DNA of 12,133 nt from Chrysochromulina tobinii (lineage: Eukaryota; Haptophyta; Prymnesiales; Chrysochromulinaceae). The stretch covers positions 1 through 12,133 of the forward strand of contig JWZX01002483.1 of NCBI GenBank assembly GCA_001275005.1. The letters run 5' to 3'. This document shows, piece by piece, positions 1 through 7,914 of the stretch. The position numbers and the translations under genes were made by a program. The notes under the pieces were generated by a model, which worked only from the letters and a program-made list of their open reading frames with translations, ran no database searches and was not told the DNA's origin. Each line of letters opens with the position of its first letter. The first letter of the stretch is position 1.

Positions 1-399
1 AAATGATGCGTACGCGCGATCGACATCAAGCAGCTCCGCATGGAGGAGGGAAGCTCCGATAAAGCACATCGCTTGATGGTAGCCTTGGTTGGGCTGCGAC
101 GACACCCACCTACTCAAAAGCTGGCGAAGCCCTTCCCTGTGCGCAGCAGCGTCGTCATCGTGCACACCCAGTTCGAGGCGACCAGCGCGAGAAAGATCCT
201 TGTCGATCTGTTCTGTGGTCACATTGTCCAGATTTGCCATGAAGAGAGGTCGCCGCCCCACTCGTGTCTGCGCACCTGTCCGCGCGCGTGAGTTCCGTGA
301 GCGACAGAGTGTCCTCGGCGCTGCGATGTAGTGCGCGGCGCGGGGGTGCCGCGCGGGCGGAAAGTCGAGACGCCTGATTGCTTTCCTGTTCATGTTCAT
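1..399 (-). CDS. TBC-domain Rab GTPase-activating protein, 5' part, cut by the left edge
   Basis: The minus frame is open from ATG 399 to base 1 (133 codons) with no stop. TBC proteins stimulate GTP hydrolysis by Rab GTPases in membrane traffic, using an arginine finger (IxxDxxR) and a glutamine finger (YxQ). Both are visible: IDKDLSR with Arg71, and GYHQAM with Gln109, 38 residues apart as in known TBC domains. The block LRQLLSRWVSSQPNQGY before the second motif also fits. The usual YxQG glycine is alanine here. ATG 399 is preferred because it has A at -3 and a TATA-like motif 55 bp upstream. ATG 240 (T at -3) is an in-frame alternative that would drop a 53-residue Arg-rich, nearly acid-free leader. 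The rest of the TBC domain lies outside the window. Family call firm; start uncertain. Confidence 0.72.
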   Translation of the reverse strand, partial: MNMNRKAIRRLDFPPARHPRAAHYIAAPRTLCRSRNSRARTGAQTRVGRRPLFMANLDNVTTEQIDKDLSRAGRLELGVHDDDAAAHREGLRQLLSRWVSSQPNQGYHQAMCFIGASLLHAELLDVDRAYASF

Positions 400-518
400 G
401 ATGTCGCAACCCAACACCCTAGTCCAAGTTTCCTTTCGCAGAGCCAAAGGTGATTATAATTCGTCTCAGAGTTCTCTTTTTACAGGCTATATCATCGGCC
501 AGTGGCCAGACCTCTGAA
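400..518 (-). promoter_or_regulatory. Compact tail-to-head spacer with TATA-like and TGTAA motifs
   Basis: This 119 bp gap separates the stop of the coiled-coil gene (519) from the TBC start (399), both on the minus strand. Read on the minus strand it holds TGTAA at 484-480, about 35 nt past the upstream stop, where a TGTAA-type polyadenylation signal of green algae would sit. It also holds TTATAAT at 459-453, about 55 bp before ATG 399, where a TATA box would sit. Both motifs are short and AT-rich, so chance is possible. No other gene in the window has a clear TGTAA at the matching place. Confidence 0.35.
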
Positions 519-1630
519 TCATTTGCTACTCCATGGTGACGGACCGGACGATGTCTCCTCAAGCGCTCCTCGCTGCGCCTTGAGGCGCGCCACCTCGGCG
601 AGCAGAAATGCATTCACCTCTTGCAGCCTCGCCAGCGTGCTCTGGTTCTCACGAAACTGCACGAGTAGGGCCTCGCGCTCGGCCTTCTCGGCGGCAATGA
701 GCTCTCGCAGCTGCTGCACACGCTGCTGTTCGGCCGTGGGCGACGAGCGGCTCGAGGGGGCTGAGCGCTGCTTCGCTGGCTGCAGTGGCTGCACGATGAA
801 CTCAGAAAGAAAGGATCGAGATCGCTTGCTGCCGGGCGCCAGCGCCATGGGCGACACTCGTGGCGATGACCTGCCAGTATCTGCCGACGCAGCTGCCCCC
901 GAGCTCGAGTCGACTGGTCGGTCTTCCGCGTCCTCGTTGTCGTCCGCGACTTCCTTCTCATCTGCGTCTCTCCTGCGGCGATCACTATGACTGGGGTCGA
1001 TGCCGAAACTGATGATTCCACACAGGGCGGCAGGATGTTAGGTGATCCCATGGCCGAAGGCGAAGCCAGCGGCGGCAGCAGTGGCGGCGGGGCTGCAGCA
1101 TGGGCTAGCATGGGCACGGACGGCATGGAAGTCGCCGCGACTGTGCCACTTCCGCGGTACGAACGAGGACCACAGCGAACGATGCCCTCGCCCTCGTTGT
1201 TACGAGTTTCGATCTGAGGAGAGGCGGCGCCACCGGATCCATCAAGGTCCACGGCCATCTGGGCCATCAGCTTATTCATATTGGAAATGGTCAGGCTATT
1301 CTGCGCAACCGAGGTGCAACTGCTTCTGAGCTCCGTGTTGCCGAGCTTGATGCGGGCCCATTCATCAGCGAGGCAGTCCACAAGCTCATCAAGAACACCT
1401 TCTTCTGTGCCCACCTCTCGCGACGAAGCATGGGACACGAAGACGGAGTGAGGAAAGCCCGAGCGTGCCATCAGCCCAGGCATCGATGGTGAGACTGAGG
1501 AGGGTGAGCCGCTGCCAGAAGGCTGGCGACTCGGCGGAGGCGCCATCATCATGTTACGGGTGTTGACGCAGGCATCGTGCGAGCTGACCGAACGATATAT
1601 CGGTTCGTCATCGCTGTCCGCGCCGGCCAT
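519..1630 (-). CDS. Coiled-coil protein of unknown function, with an intron or frameshift inside
   Basis: I do not recognise a family. ATG 1630 has an excellent context (ACC before ATG, G after). The first frame gives MAGADSDDEP, a Ser/Pro-rich stretch, a helical segment (LVDCLADEWARIKLGN) and a Pro/Ala-rich tail to about 1040. Beyond this the frame turns into Arg/Ser-rich noise. The +1-shifted frame, open from 1037 to the stop at 519, encodes an acidic stretch (DEKEVADDNEDAED) and then a coiled coil at 734-570 (QQLRELIAAEKAEREALL, later LLAEVARLKAQ). On the minus strand a CTAAC branch-point-like motif lies about 30 nt before ATCATCAG near 1010, so an intron is plausible; I could not fix the donor. 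It is not a bZIP factor, since no basic region precedes the coil. It is divergent from the next gene. Confidence 0.55.
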
Positions 1631-1732
1631 GGTAGTGCAAGACGCCGTGACAGGAACATGAAGAAAAAAAGCGCTCGCTTTCTGCGAGCTCACCGCGACT
1701 CAGCAATTCGCACGCACCCCTGGAGCGTAGAA
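1631..1732. promoter_or_regulatory. Short shared region between two divergent genes
   Basis: Only 102 bp separate the preferred starts of two divergent coiled-coil genes (ATG 1630 minus, ATG 1733 plus). Longer in-frame starts exist on both strands (minus 1693, plus 1660) and would make the two reading frames overlap, which is less likely. No TATA-like motif is visible; the notable feature is an A-run at 1662-1670. A bidirectional promoter is inferred from geometry alone. Confidence 0.35.
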
Positions 1733-2335
1733 ATGCAAGCAACCGAATCCTTAGGAGGAGAAGGCATCGAGGCGACCGGCATCGTGGCGACGGGCACCTT
1801 TGCCGCGCCAATGAGCGAGAACGTCGCATCGGCACGCGCCGAGGTCCACGCGCTCGCGATGCATCTAGAGGCGCTCATGCTGACAAACAGGGCACTCCTC
1901 GCACAGCTTGCGGAGGCCAAGCAGCGAGCAGCATGCGTGGAGTCGCAGCTTGAGCAGGACACAGAGCTCGAGCAGAAGCAACGCAGGTCAGGGGGCCGGC
2001 GTGGCCGCGACGAAGTTGACTCCAGCGACGAGGAAAACTCGCCAAAGTACCGCAGTTCCGGATACAACGGGCCACCAGCTCTGACCATCCTCTCAAGTTG
2101 GGATGCCCCGCCCGATGAGTTTGAGCATGGTATGCCCGACGACAGCTCTGTCACCTACAGAAGCTGGGCTGACGATCATAAGCCCGTTGGCGAAGATTGG
2201 GACAGCAGCACCTCGTTTGAGGGCAGCTTGCAGAACGGCAGCCAGATACACCTTTCTCGTCTCAGGGAGGTCGTCAGGGCCCTCGGAGCACTCGCAGCGC
2301 TCGGCGACGGCGCGGAGGACAATCTCGGTGCGTAG
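1733..2335 (+). CDS. Acidic coiled-coil protein of unknown function, 200 aa
   Basis: I do not recognise a family. From ATG 1733 (A/G-rich context) the protein has a short Gly/Thr-rich N-terminus, then a long helix at about residues 30-85 with leucine-rich heptads (ALAMHLEALMLTNRALLAQL) and a Glu/Gln-rich end. A basic patch (RRSGGRRGR) follows, then an acidic Ser-rich segment (DEVDSSDEEN) resembling casein kinase 2 sites, and a disordered Asp/Ser/Trp region. A final helix (LREVVRALGALAALG) precedes the TAG at 2333-2335. That TAG lies inside GGTGCGTAG, which could be a splice donor, so the true C-terminus may lie further downstream. No signal peptide or membrane segment is seen. It may dimerise, possibly with its divergent neighbour, but that is conjecture. 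Confidence 0.55.
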   Translation: MQATESLGGEGIEATGIVATGTFAAPMSENVASARAEVHALAMHLEALMLTNRALLAQLAEAKQRAACVESQLEQDTELEQKQRRSGGRRGRDEVDSSDEENSPKYRSSGYNGPPALTILSSWDAPPDEFEHGMPDDSSVTYRSWADDHKPVGEDWDSSTSFEGSLQNGSQIHLSRLREVVRALGALAALGDGAEDNLGA

Positions 2336-2756
2336 CCTTGCCATTGTCCTTGCCCGTTCCGCCTCTGCCAAGCGTGTGCCCCAGATTGGTCCGTCCCCTG
2401 ACACGCTGCCGCCCTCCCGTGTGGTCATCCCACGCAGTGCTCGCACAGCTCGCTCGCTTGCAAGGCTGCGGCATCTAGCCTGCCAGCCGCCCACTCGTCG
2501 GTCACTCCTGAAACCGGAGCCAGTTGTTGCTACGCTGCTCTAAACTAAGTTCTTGGGAACGTGCGTCCTCCACACGTCTAGGGCTCGGTAACTATCGACT
2601 ATAACGCTTTGCGCGTTTGCGGTGTTTTTATCCCGTGTATTTTGTAGTAAATATGTAGGGACTGTAGCGTGAAGTCGGGGTCTTGTATTGTCTTCTCTTC
2701 TGGGCTTTGTACGTGTATTAACATGAAGTATTCACACCGCGACACTCGGCCGAAGA
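2336..2756 (+). other. Intergenic stretch: 3' end of the coiled-coil gene and upstream region of the glycoside-hydrolase-like gene
   Basis: No convincing gene is seen. Bases 2336-2543 are GC-rich and stay open in one plus frame (possible unrecognised exon or 3' UTR). From about 2545 the composition turns AT-richer. A TATAA at 2600-2604 lies about 150 bp before ATG 2757, and T/A-rich sequence at 2623-2660 is another candidate core-promoter region. No canonical AATAAA is visible. Confidence 0.4.
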
Positions 2757-5700
2757 ATGCTGATCGCCGCTACTCTCGTGGCGGCCGCATCGTGCCGCCG
2801 CAGCGTAATTACCACCTTGGATCCCATGTACGCCGAAGACCACCTCAATTACCTCTGTATGAACTACACACGCCCCACGCCGCTGCCCTGCCGCAAGGTC
2901 GCCGAGAGCTGGAAGCCACGGTGGGGTGGCGGTAGCTCTGGGGAGCCCAGCCGCTTCATGATCTACGCGTGGTGGCCGCCTGTTCCGGCTGACTTCGAGG
3001 CCTACGCAAACGCTGGCTTTAACCTCGCGCTTACGGGCAATTCGTTGTACGCGTACTGCCACCACAAAGGGCCCGACTCGACAGTCACCCATGATGAGCT
3101 ATTCGAAGTGAACGTAGCCACGTCCGACACGCTCGCCAAGCTCGGAGTGCTGACGATCTTCGACACCGATAACATGTGCAACGCACAGCTCCTGCGTGGC
3201 ACTTCTCAGGCGTATGGCAACGCGACGGGTGGCATCGTCGAGGGCAGGACGAACATCACCGCTCGTGCACCCGGGCCCGATGCGAACCAACCTTGGCCGG
3301 GATGCAAAGCCTCGCGGCCTATTTCCAAGGGGCAAACTGTGCCCGAACTCGAGTACATCACGACCGAGCTCGCACGCCGTGGCAAGCGGGAGCAGTTTGG
3401 CGGCATCCAGCTGCACGATGACACACTTACGCAGACAGGGCAGACCATCTCTAACGTGGCGTGGCTGAAGGAGCACGCCAACGACTTCGTGGGGATGGTG
3501 AACCAGGTCGGCGGCGCGACTGGGCCGCAGACGCTGCACAGAACGGGTCTATTCATCTCCGCGCCAGAGCAGTACCCCATGCAATGCCCGCACGGCAACT
3601 GTTCCGACCCAAGCGTGAACGCGACCGCATTTGCGATGGCTCAGATGAATGCGAACGCGAACAACGCTTGGGTGGATGCGCGATTCGGATTGCAGAGCTG
3701 GCCGCTCTTTCAGGTGATGGCAAGTCTGATTGCATCTCTGATGACTTCTCTAAAGGCCTCCCTGATGACCTTCCTAATTGCCTCTCTGATGGCCCCTCTG
3801 ATGGCCCCTCTGTTGGCCGCTCTTTCAGGTGGGGGCGGGCAACGGGCCGCTCGACGGACCGGAGAGCCCGGACAATGTCACCAGCAACGTGCGTTCCGAC
3901 TCGCTTGTGCGGTGGATGGTGTACAGCGCCGTTGCGTACGGCGCCACCGCGCTCAACTACTACTGCTGGGGCGGCGGCGTGTGGTGGATTAATGAAGACC
4001 CGACCAAGCCGGGCAAGCCGCCGCCCACATTCCAGACCGTAGTGGAGGCGAACGCGGACGCGGGCGCATGGGGTGACGAGCTGCTCGCAGGCGGCTTTCG
4101 CTTCGCGGGCGCGCTCCACACAGGCTTTATGAACGAGCGTGACGGCGGCAGTGTGCCGTCGGACGAGGCCATCGTCACGCGCATGTCCGAGGACCTTCTC
4201 GTAGGCGTCTTCGTACCAGCCGACGCCGGGGGGCCCATTCCGGCGGCCGCCGACGGGCACGCGACGGGCGCGGATGCGCCGTTGGCCTACCTCTTCATCG
4301 TCGACAAGCGCGTCTCGGGGCAGCTGGGCGTCGTGCCTGCTCGCAACGTCACCCTCGCGCTGCACCCGTCCGTGGCCGCGGCGAGCGTGGCACGCCCTGG
4401 CGTTCAAGGCCCTCGAGGATTTGACGAGCTGCGCCAGCGTCACGGCGGCGTCGCGCCCCCGCCCGGCAAGCGTCGCCATCAGTACGCGCACACTTCCCGG
4501 GAGGAGGTACGAGCGCCGACGGCGGGCGGCTCCGCCAACGCTGGGCACTCGCGCGTCCTCGTCACGGTAGAGCTTGTGGGCGGCGGGGGGGGGCTCGTTC
4601 GGCTGTACCCCGTCCCCGGCGGCGCGGCGGCGCTCATCGACGCGTGCTTCAGCTTCATCCAGTGGACCTACCCTCCCGGCGACGCGCACATGTCGGCTCG
4701 CTCGCCCTCGCTCAACTTCGGGCTGAAGGCGCCGTCGTGGGCGTACGACTCGTGGCATGCGCGCTACCGACCGTACGAAGGTCTCGAGCTCACTGCCGGG
4801 CGTAGCTTCGAGGACGGCGAGCAGACGAACTTCATCGTGGGCGCATCCTTCCGAGGGGCGCCGCCTCCCACGGCGGCCGACGAGGCGGAGGCGTGGGCGT
4901 GGGCCGGCTTCAACTTGCTCTCAGTCGAGGCGCCTCCCAAAGACGATCTCGCCGTGTACGGACCCGCCTCTGCGGCGGTCGGCACCGTTCTCGACCAAGG
5001 CTACCCGTTTGGCTACTTTGCCATTGTCGAGCCGGCAGACGCGACGCCCGCAGGCTACTTCTCGCCTTCAGACGTGCTCTCTCTCAATCGTGCCTTCCGT
5101 TGCCACGGTCGGTGGGCCGGGCTCTTGCTAGCCCGCGATGCGGACGACACCTCCGCGCGCAACGCGACGGCCGCGGCCGCCGCCGCCTTGCGCACCTCTG
5201 GCCAGGGCAGCTGGCTGCTCCCCTTTGCGATCGCATCGAGTGCGAGCGCCGCCCTCGCCCTTGGCGAGCGAGGAGTGCCACTCGCGATGCCGTCAGTGCC
5301 AGCCGTTGGCGGCACTGACCCAGTCGCGTGGGCGCAGGCGGTCGTGGCCCGATATGAGCCCATGCGCGCGATGCTCGCCGCGTCGTACGTGTCCTACTCA
5401 TGTGGTGCGGGGTGCACGCGCTGGCGCAGCGTGTCAGACATGCCCTTCGTCGCGGCTCTCGATGCGTGCGTGAGCGACTCTGATTCGATGCTCCGCTGGA
5501 CGGCATTCTCAGCACTTGCCTATGGCGCCCGCGGTATCTTTTGGCAAGGCGCGGGTCGCTGCGCGCCGCTAGGGTCGCCGCGTGCTGGGCTGCTCGCCTC
5601 GATCAACAAGCGGATCGTGCAGTGGGGCAACACGTTTGTAGCCAGCTGGGGATCCACCGACTTCCCGGGCGGCGGATACAATGTGACGAACATGTGGTCT

Positions 5701-6057
5701 ACTGGCTTCGTGGTGCCACATGCAGTGCCGCCCGGCAGTGGCGGCGCGAACGACCTCGTCCAGGCGGCTGATCCCGACTTGCTCATCGTTGAGCTCGGAA
5801 GTCAGGGGCGCGACGGGACAAGGGACGGCACGCCGCTCGTCTTCATTGTCGACCAACGCGTGAGCGCGCAGCCCGGGGGCGCTCCAGTACGCACCGTGCG
5901 CGTCCAGCTGCGCGACGACGTGCAACTGACGCAACCCCTGGAGGGCGACTGCGCGGCCACGCGCTGTCAGTGCGGCATGAGCCTGCTGGGCAACACCGTG
6001 ACGCTCCGGCTGCCGGGCGGCTCCGGCCAGCTCGTCGCGCTTTACACGAACAAGTAG
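2757..6057 (+). CDS. Secreted two-unit glycoside-hydrolase-like protein, spliced (2757-3713 joined to 3829-6057)
   Basis: Splicing out 3714-3828 gives 319 + 742 = 1061 aa in phase 0. The N-terminus (MLIAATLVAAASC) resembles a signal peptide, and nine N-glycosylation sequons (for example N36, N155, N166, N288, N492, N937) fit secretion. The protein is an internal duplication. Unit A (about 66-580) and unit B (about 653-1061) share an AGFNL strand (86-90, 678-682), SDSLVRW...SAVAYGA (342-358) against SDSMLRW...SALAYGA (870-886), FIVDKRVS against FIVDQRVS (476, 991), and a closing GG.LVxLY strand. The RW...AYGA block followed by a Trp/Gly strand resembles the late barrel strands of GH42-like TIM-barrel enzymes, with a beta domain after each barrel. 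The place where an acid/base Glu is expected reads LHDDT in A and LARDADD in B, so activity is unproven. A 9-G run (4585-4593) and an Arg-rich insertion (about 502-560) sit in unit A. Substrate unknown. Confidence 0.7.
3699..3831 (+). repeat. 18-bp direct repeat bracketing the intron (3699-3716 and 3814-3831)
   Basis: The sequence TGGCCGCTCTTTCAGGTG occurs exactly at 3699-3716, spanning the exon/intron junction, and again at 3814-3831, spanning the intron/exon junction. The 115 bp offset equals the intron length. Each copy contains CAGGT, so the same duplicated motif supplies both the donor and the acceptor. Confidence 0.9.
3714..3828 (+). other. Spliceosomal intron (115 bp) built of a 12-bp tandem repeat
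   Basis: Donor CAG|GTGATGG and acceptor CTCTTTCAG|GTGGGGG join two long frames in phase 0. Protein similarity between the two halves of the host protein supports the junction. The intron divides into successive 12-mers: GTGATGGCAAGT, CTGATTGCATCT, CTGATGACTTCT, CTAAAGGCCTCC, CTGATGACCTTC, CTAATTGCCTCT, CTGATGGCCCCT twice, CTGTTGGCCGCT, then CTTTCAG. It contains no stop in the upstream frame, so retention would read through it as Met/Ala/Ser/Leu repeats and then shift frame, ending at 3992. Confidence 0.85.
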
Positions 6058-6436
6058 AGAGTGAGGGCGCGATGCGGATCGACACGAAGGTCGATGCAGG
6101 AGGCCGCCACAATGCCCGCACACGAAAGGAACAAGCTTTGCATGGTGTGGGCTGCGGCTGGACAGGATCACGTCACGAGTGAGTGTGGTGCCCGAGAGAT
6201 GTTGAGAGATGAGCCATATAGTATATGTGTGTGTGACTACGTAGTGTAGTGCTGCTATTAGGAAAGTTTGCTTTTGGTGACCGGACCATACCTATCGCAC
6301 ACGCACGCACCCTAGGGTTCAGCGTATACCTCCCCCGATGACGGATGAGATGGACCGGTGTACTACGGTCGCGGTAAAGTCTGCAGTGACCTGACAGTGA
6401 CCAGTGTTGCACACTAACTAGACCCCCCTTAGTAAG

Positions 6437-6477
6437 AACCCACACCTCGAACCCCGCTTTCCCGACGGGGGTGGGTT
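6437..6477. repeat. GC-rich imperfect hairpin in the convergent spacer
   Basis: Outer arms AACCCAC (6437-6443) and GTGGGTT (6471-6477) are perfectly complementary. Inner arms CCCCG (6452-6456) and CGGGG (6466-6470) also pair, leaving an 8-nt bulge on the left side and a 9-nt loop. It could fold in a transcript of either strand and may mark a 3' end, but it is short. Confidence 0.5.
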
Positions 6478-6532
6478 GGGAGGTTTCGTTACCTTTGCCT
6501 ATGGCGCTGGTTGGACGTCGTTGAGCCCTGGC

Positions 6533-6695
6533 CTCGACAACTCGACAGGAAACTCAACAGGAACTCGACAGGCTACTCGACAGGATAGCTCTTGATAGCT
6601 CGACAGCTACTTGACAGACCTCGACAGACCTCGACAGAACCCCCCCTGACTACATGTGCCGGCGGCGTCAAGTGTCAAGCTCGACAGCTCGACAG
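6533..6695. repeat. Array of CTCGACAG motifs
   Basis: Eight exact copies of CTCGACAG begin at 6541, 6564, 6576, 6599, 6620, 6630, 6680 and 6688. Near copies are at 6533 (CTCGACAA), 6553 (CTCAACAG) and 6610 (CTTGACAG). From 6541 to 6630 successive starts are 12, 11, 12, 23, 11, 10 and 10 bp apart, close to one or two DNA turns. The sequence between motifs is not conserved as one unit, which is unlike a simple minisatellite. Confidence 0.8.
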
Positions 6696-6852
6696 ACATC
6701 GACGCAGACGACGGCATTTTTTTGCCAAAATTGGTTGTAGTGCTTTATGTGGTTATCCGTCACAGCATGTAGCACCGATTACGTTTTGCGCACTCGGCCG
6801 GGCGCTCTTCCACTACACAGCTAAAGTCTGTGTGTCGCGGTGTGTCTTCTCC

Positions 6853-7914
6853 CTATTTCCATCGCCAGCTCTGATTCGAGACGCGCTCAATTGAGCCCAG
6901 AGCTTCGAGCGCGCGCAGCAAATACCAATCCCAAGCTGCGGCAGAGTTAAAGCAAGAGCAAGTCTCGTTTGTGTTTCGGCAAGAACCCTGCTCGCGCTTG
7001 GCTTGTCTGACAGCAGAGATCGCCTCTTCCGAGGCGGCCTGAGAAATATTGAGACCAGCAGAGAGGGTCAGACTGCCTGCCTGAAGCGGTACTATACTGC
7101 TCGTGGCCACCATGGCCCGCCCAGCATTGAAATCCTTAAACTCAGACATGTAGTGCATGCCGTCGCAACGTATTCCTGGGTACCGAGCGTTCATTTGATC
7201 TGTGTCTAAGTAGAATATTCTTTTTTGCTGCGACGCCATCAAATTGGCGTGCATGTCTGCCATTGCGTCGAGCTCTGCTTTCCGCCACAAAGGCAGCAAC
7301 CTGAACGGATAGAACCCGAACCAGTTTTCTTTGGCTGGATTTGAGAGCAGAGTCAGCTCGTCGACTCGACCTGTGCCGAGTAGGATCACCTTTTTGTTAG
7401 TCGCATTGGCCCATAGCACGAGATCAGATAGTAGGCTGCTGAAGTAGTGTGCGTGCTCGTTGAAGGGATGCATCGTGGGAGTACTCGTCGTATTCACGCT
7501 CCGCAACAGATGGTGCAACCCAAGGCCACCCAATACGACGATTGGGCAGGCATGTCGCGTGAACATGGGCAAAGCATCTTGAGCGCGCAGAGTCCAAATG
7601 GAATGCACGTGCCAAGCCACAGGAACCGGGCACTTGCGATTGGCTAGGACACGTTTGAACCGAGTGCCAACTTCACCAATGACGCTATCACCGATGGCGC
7701 AAATTGCATGGCACTGTCCGCTGACGGACAGGCCGGTGTAAGTGTGCGCTCGGCTCGTCCAGTTTGTCGCCAGTTGAAGACTTCGAAAGTAGTCCGACTT
7801 CTCATATCGCGCCTCTTCAAACAGGCGGCTGACTAAGATGGTTGACGGTGGTGGCCATGGATCCGGAGGCTCATCTGAATAGAGCGTCTGGCAGAAGTTG
7901 GCGACCAATTCCAT
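6853..7914 (-). CDS. SGNH-hydrolase / PC-esterase-like protein, 353 aa
   Basis: The protein carries the marks of the SGNH (GDSL) superfamily. Block I is AICAIGDS with nucleophile Ser77; a VVLGGLGLHH segment (127-135) sits where the oxyanion-hole block is expected; a VILLGTG strand follows at 176-182; and block V is DGMHY with Asp251 and His254. The DG.HY ending and overall order fit eukaryotic PC-esterase, NXPE or CASD1-like proteins that add or remove acyl groups on glycans. Family members usually have an N-terminal signal anchor, which is absent, so an upstream exon may be missing. ATG 7914 follows an in-frame TAG directly and has a good context (AGAATGG). CATAAAAT about 85 bp upstream is TATA-like. 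Sequons are present (N51, N140, N316). It is divergent from the GT8 gene. Confidence 0.65.
   Translation of the reverse strand: MELVANFCQTLYSDEPPDPWPPPSTILVSRLFEEARYEKSDYFRSLQLATNWTSRAHTYTGLSVSGQCHAICAIGDSVIGEVGTRFKRVLANRKCPVPVAWHVHSIWTLRAQDALPMFTRHACPIVVLGGLGLHHLLRSVNTTSTPTMHPFNEHAHYFSSLLSDLVLWANATNKKVILLGTGRVDELTLLSNPAKENWFGFYPFRLLPLWRKAELDAMADMHANLMASQQKRIFYLDTDQMNARYPGIRCDGMHYMSEFKDFNAGRAMVATSSIVPLQAGSLTLSAGLNISQAASEEAISAVRQAKREQGSCRNTNETCSCFNSAAAWDWYLLRALEALGSIERVSNQSWRWK

Larger units (their letters stand above)
6058..6852. other. Convergent intergenic region, about 800 bp
   Basis: It lies between the stops of the glycoside-hydrolase-like gene (plus) and the SGNH gene (minus), so it should hold both 3' UTRs. 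No credible gene is seen; the open frames are short and irregular. Notable contents are a GT-rich patch near 6222-6235, an inverted repeat at 6437-6477, the CTCGACAG array at 6533-6695, and a T-run at 6718-6723. No AATAAA or TGTAA polyadenylation signal was found at the expected distance from either stop. Confidence 0.6.

Noticed and set aside
519-857. bZIP transcription factor
   Set aside because: The leucine-rich coil suggested it, but the sequence before the coil is Ser/Pro/Ala-rich and acidic further upstream, without the Asn/Arg-rich basic region of bZIP proteins.
2093-2494. Minus-strand open frame of 133 codons overlapping the end of the plus-strand coiled-coil gene
   Set aside because: It looks fairly protein-like (YLAAVLQAALKRGAA), but it has no recognisable family and overlaps the acidic C-terminus of the plus gene, which continues smoothly from its coiled coil. 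Stranded RNA data could reverse this.
3553-4758. Minus-strand open frame of 401 codons
   Set aside because: It lies antisense to the spliced glycoside-hydrolase-like gene. It is Arg/Pro-rich, and its Ser-Glu-Gly-Pro repeats are only the reverse reading of the intron's 12-mers.
5569-6171. Minus-strand 200-codon open frame
   Set aside because: It is antisense to the end of the second glycoside-hydrolase-like unit, where the plus strand has clear similarity to the first unit.
6437-6477. Bacterial intrinsic terminator
   Set aside because: No T-tract follows the stem on either strand, and the gene structures here are eukaryotic.
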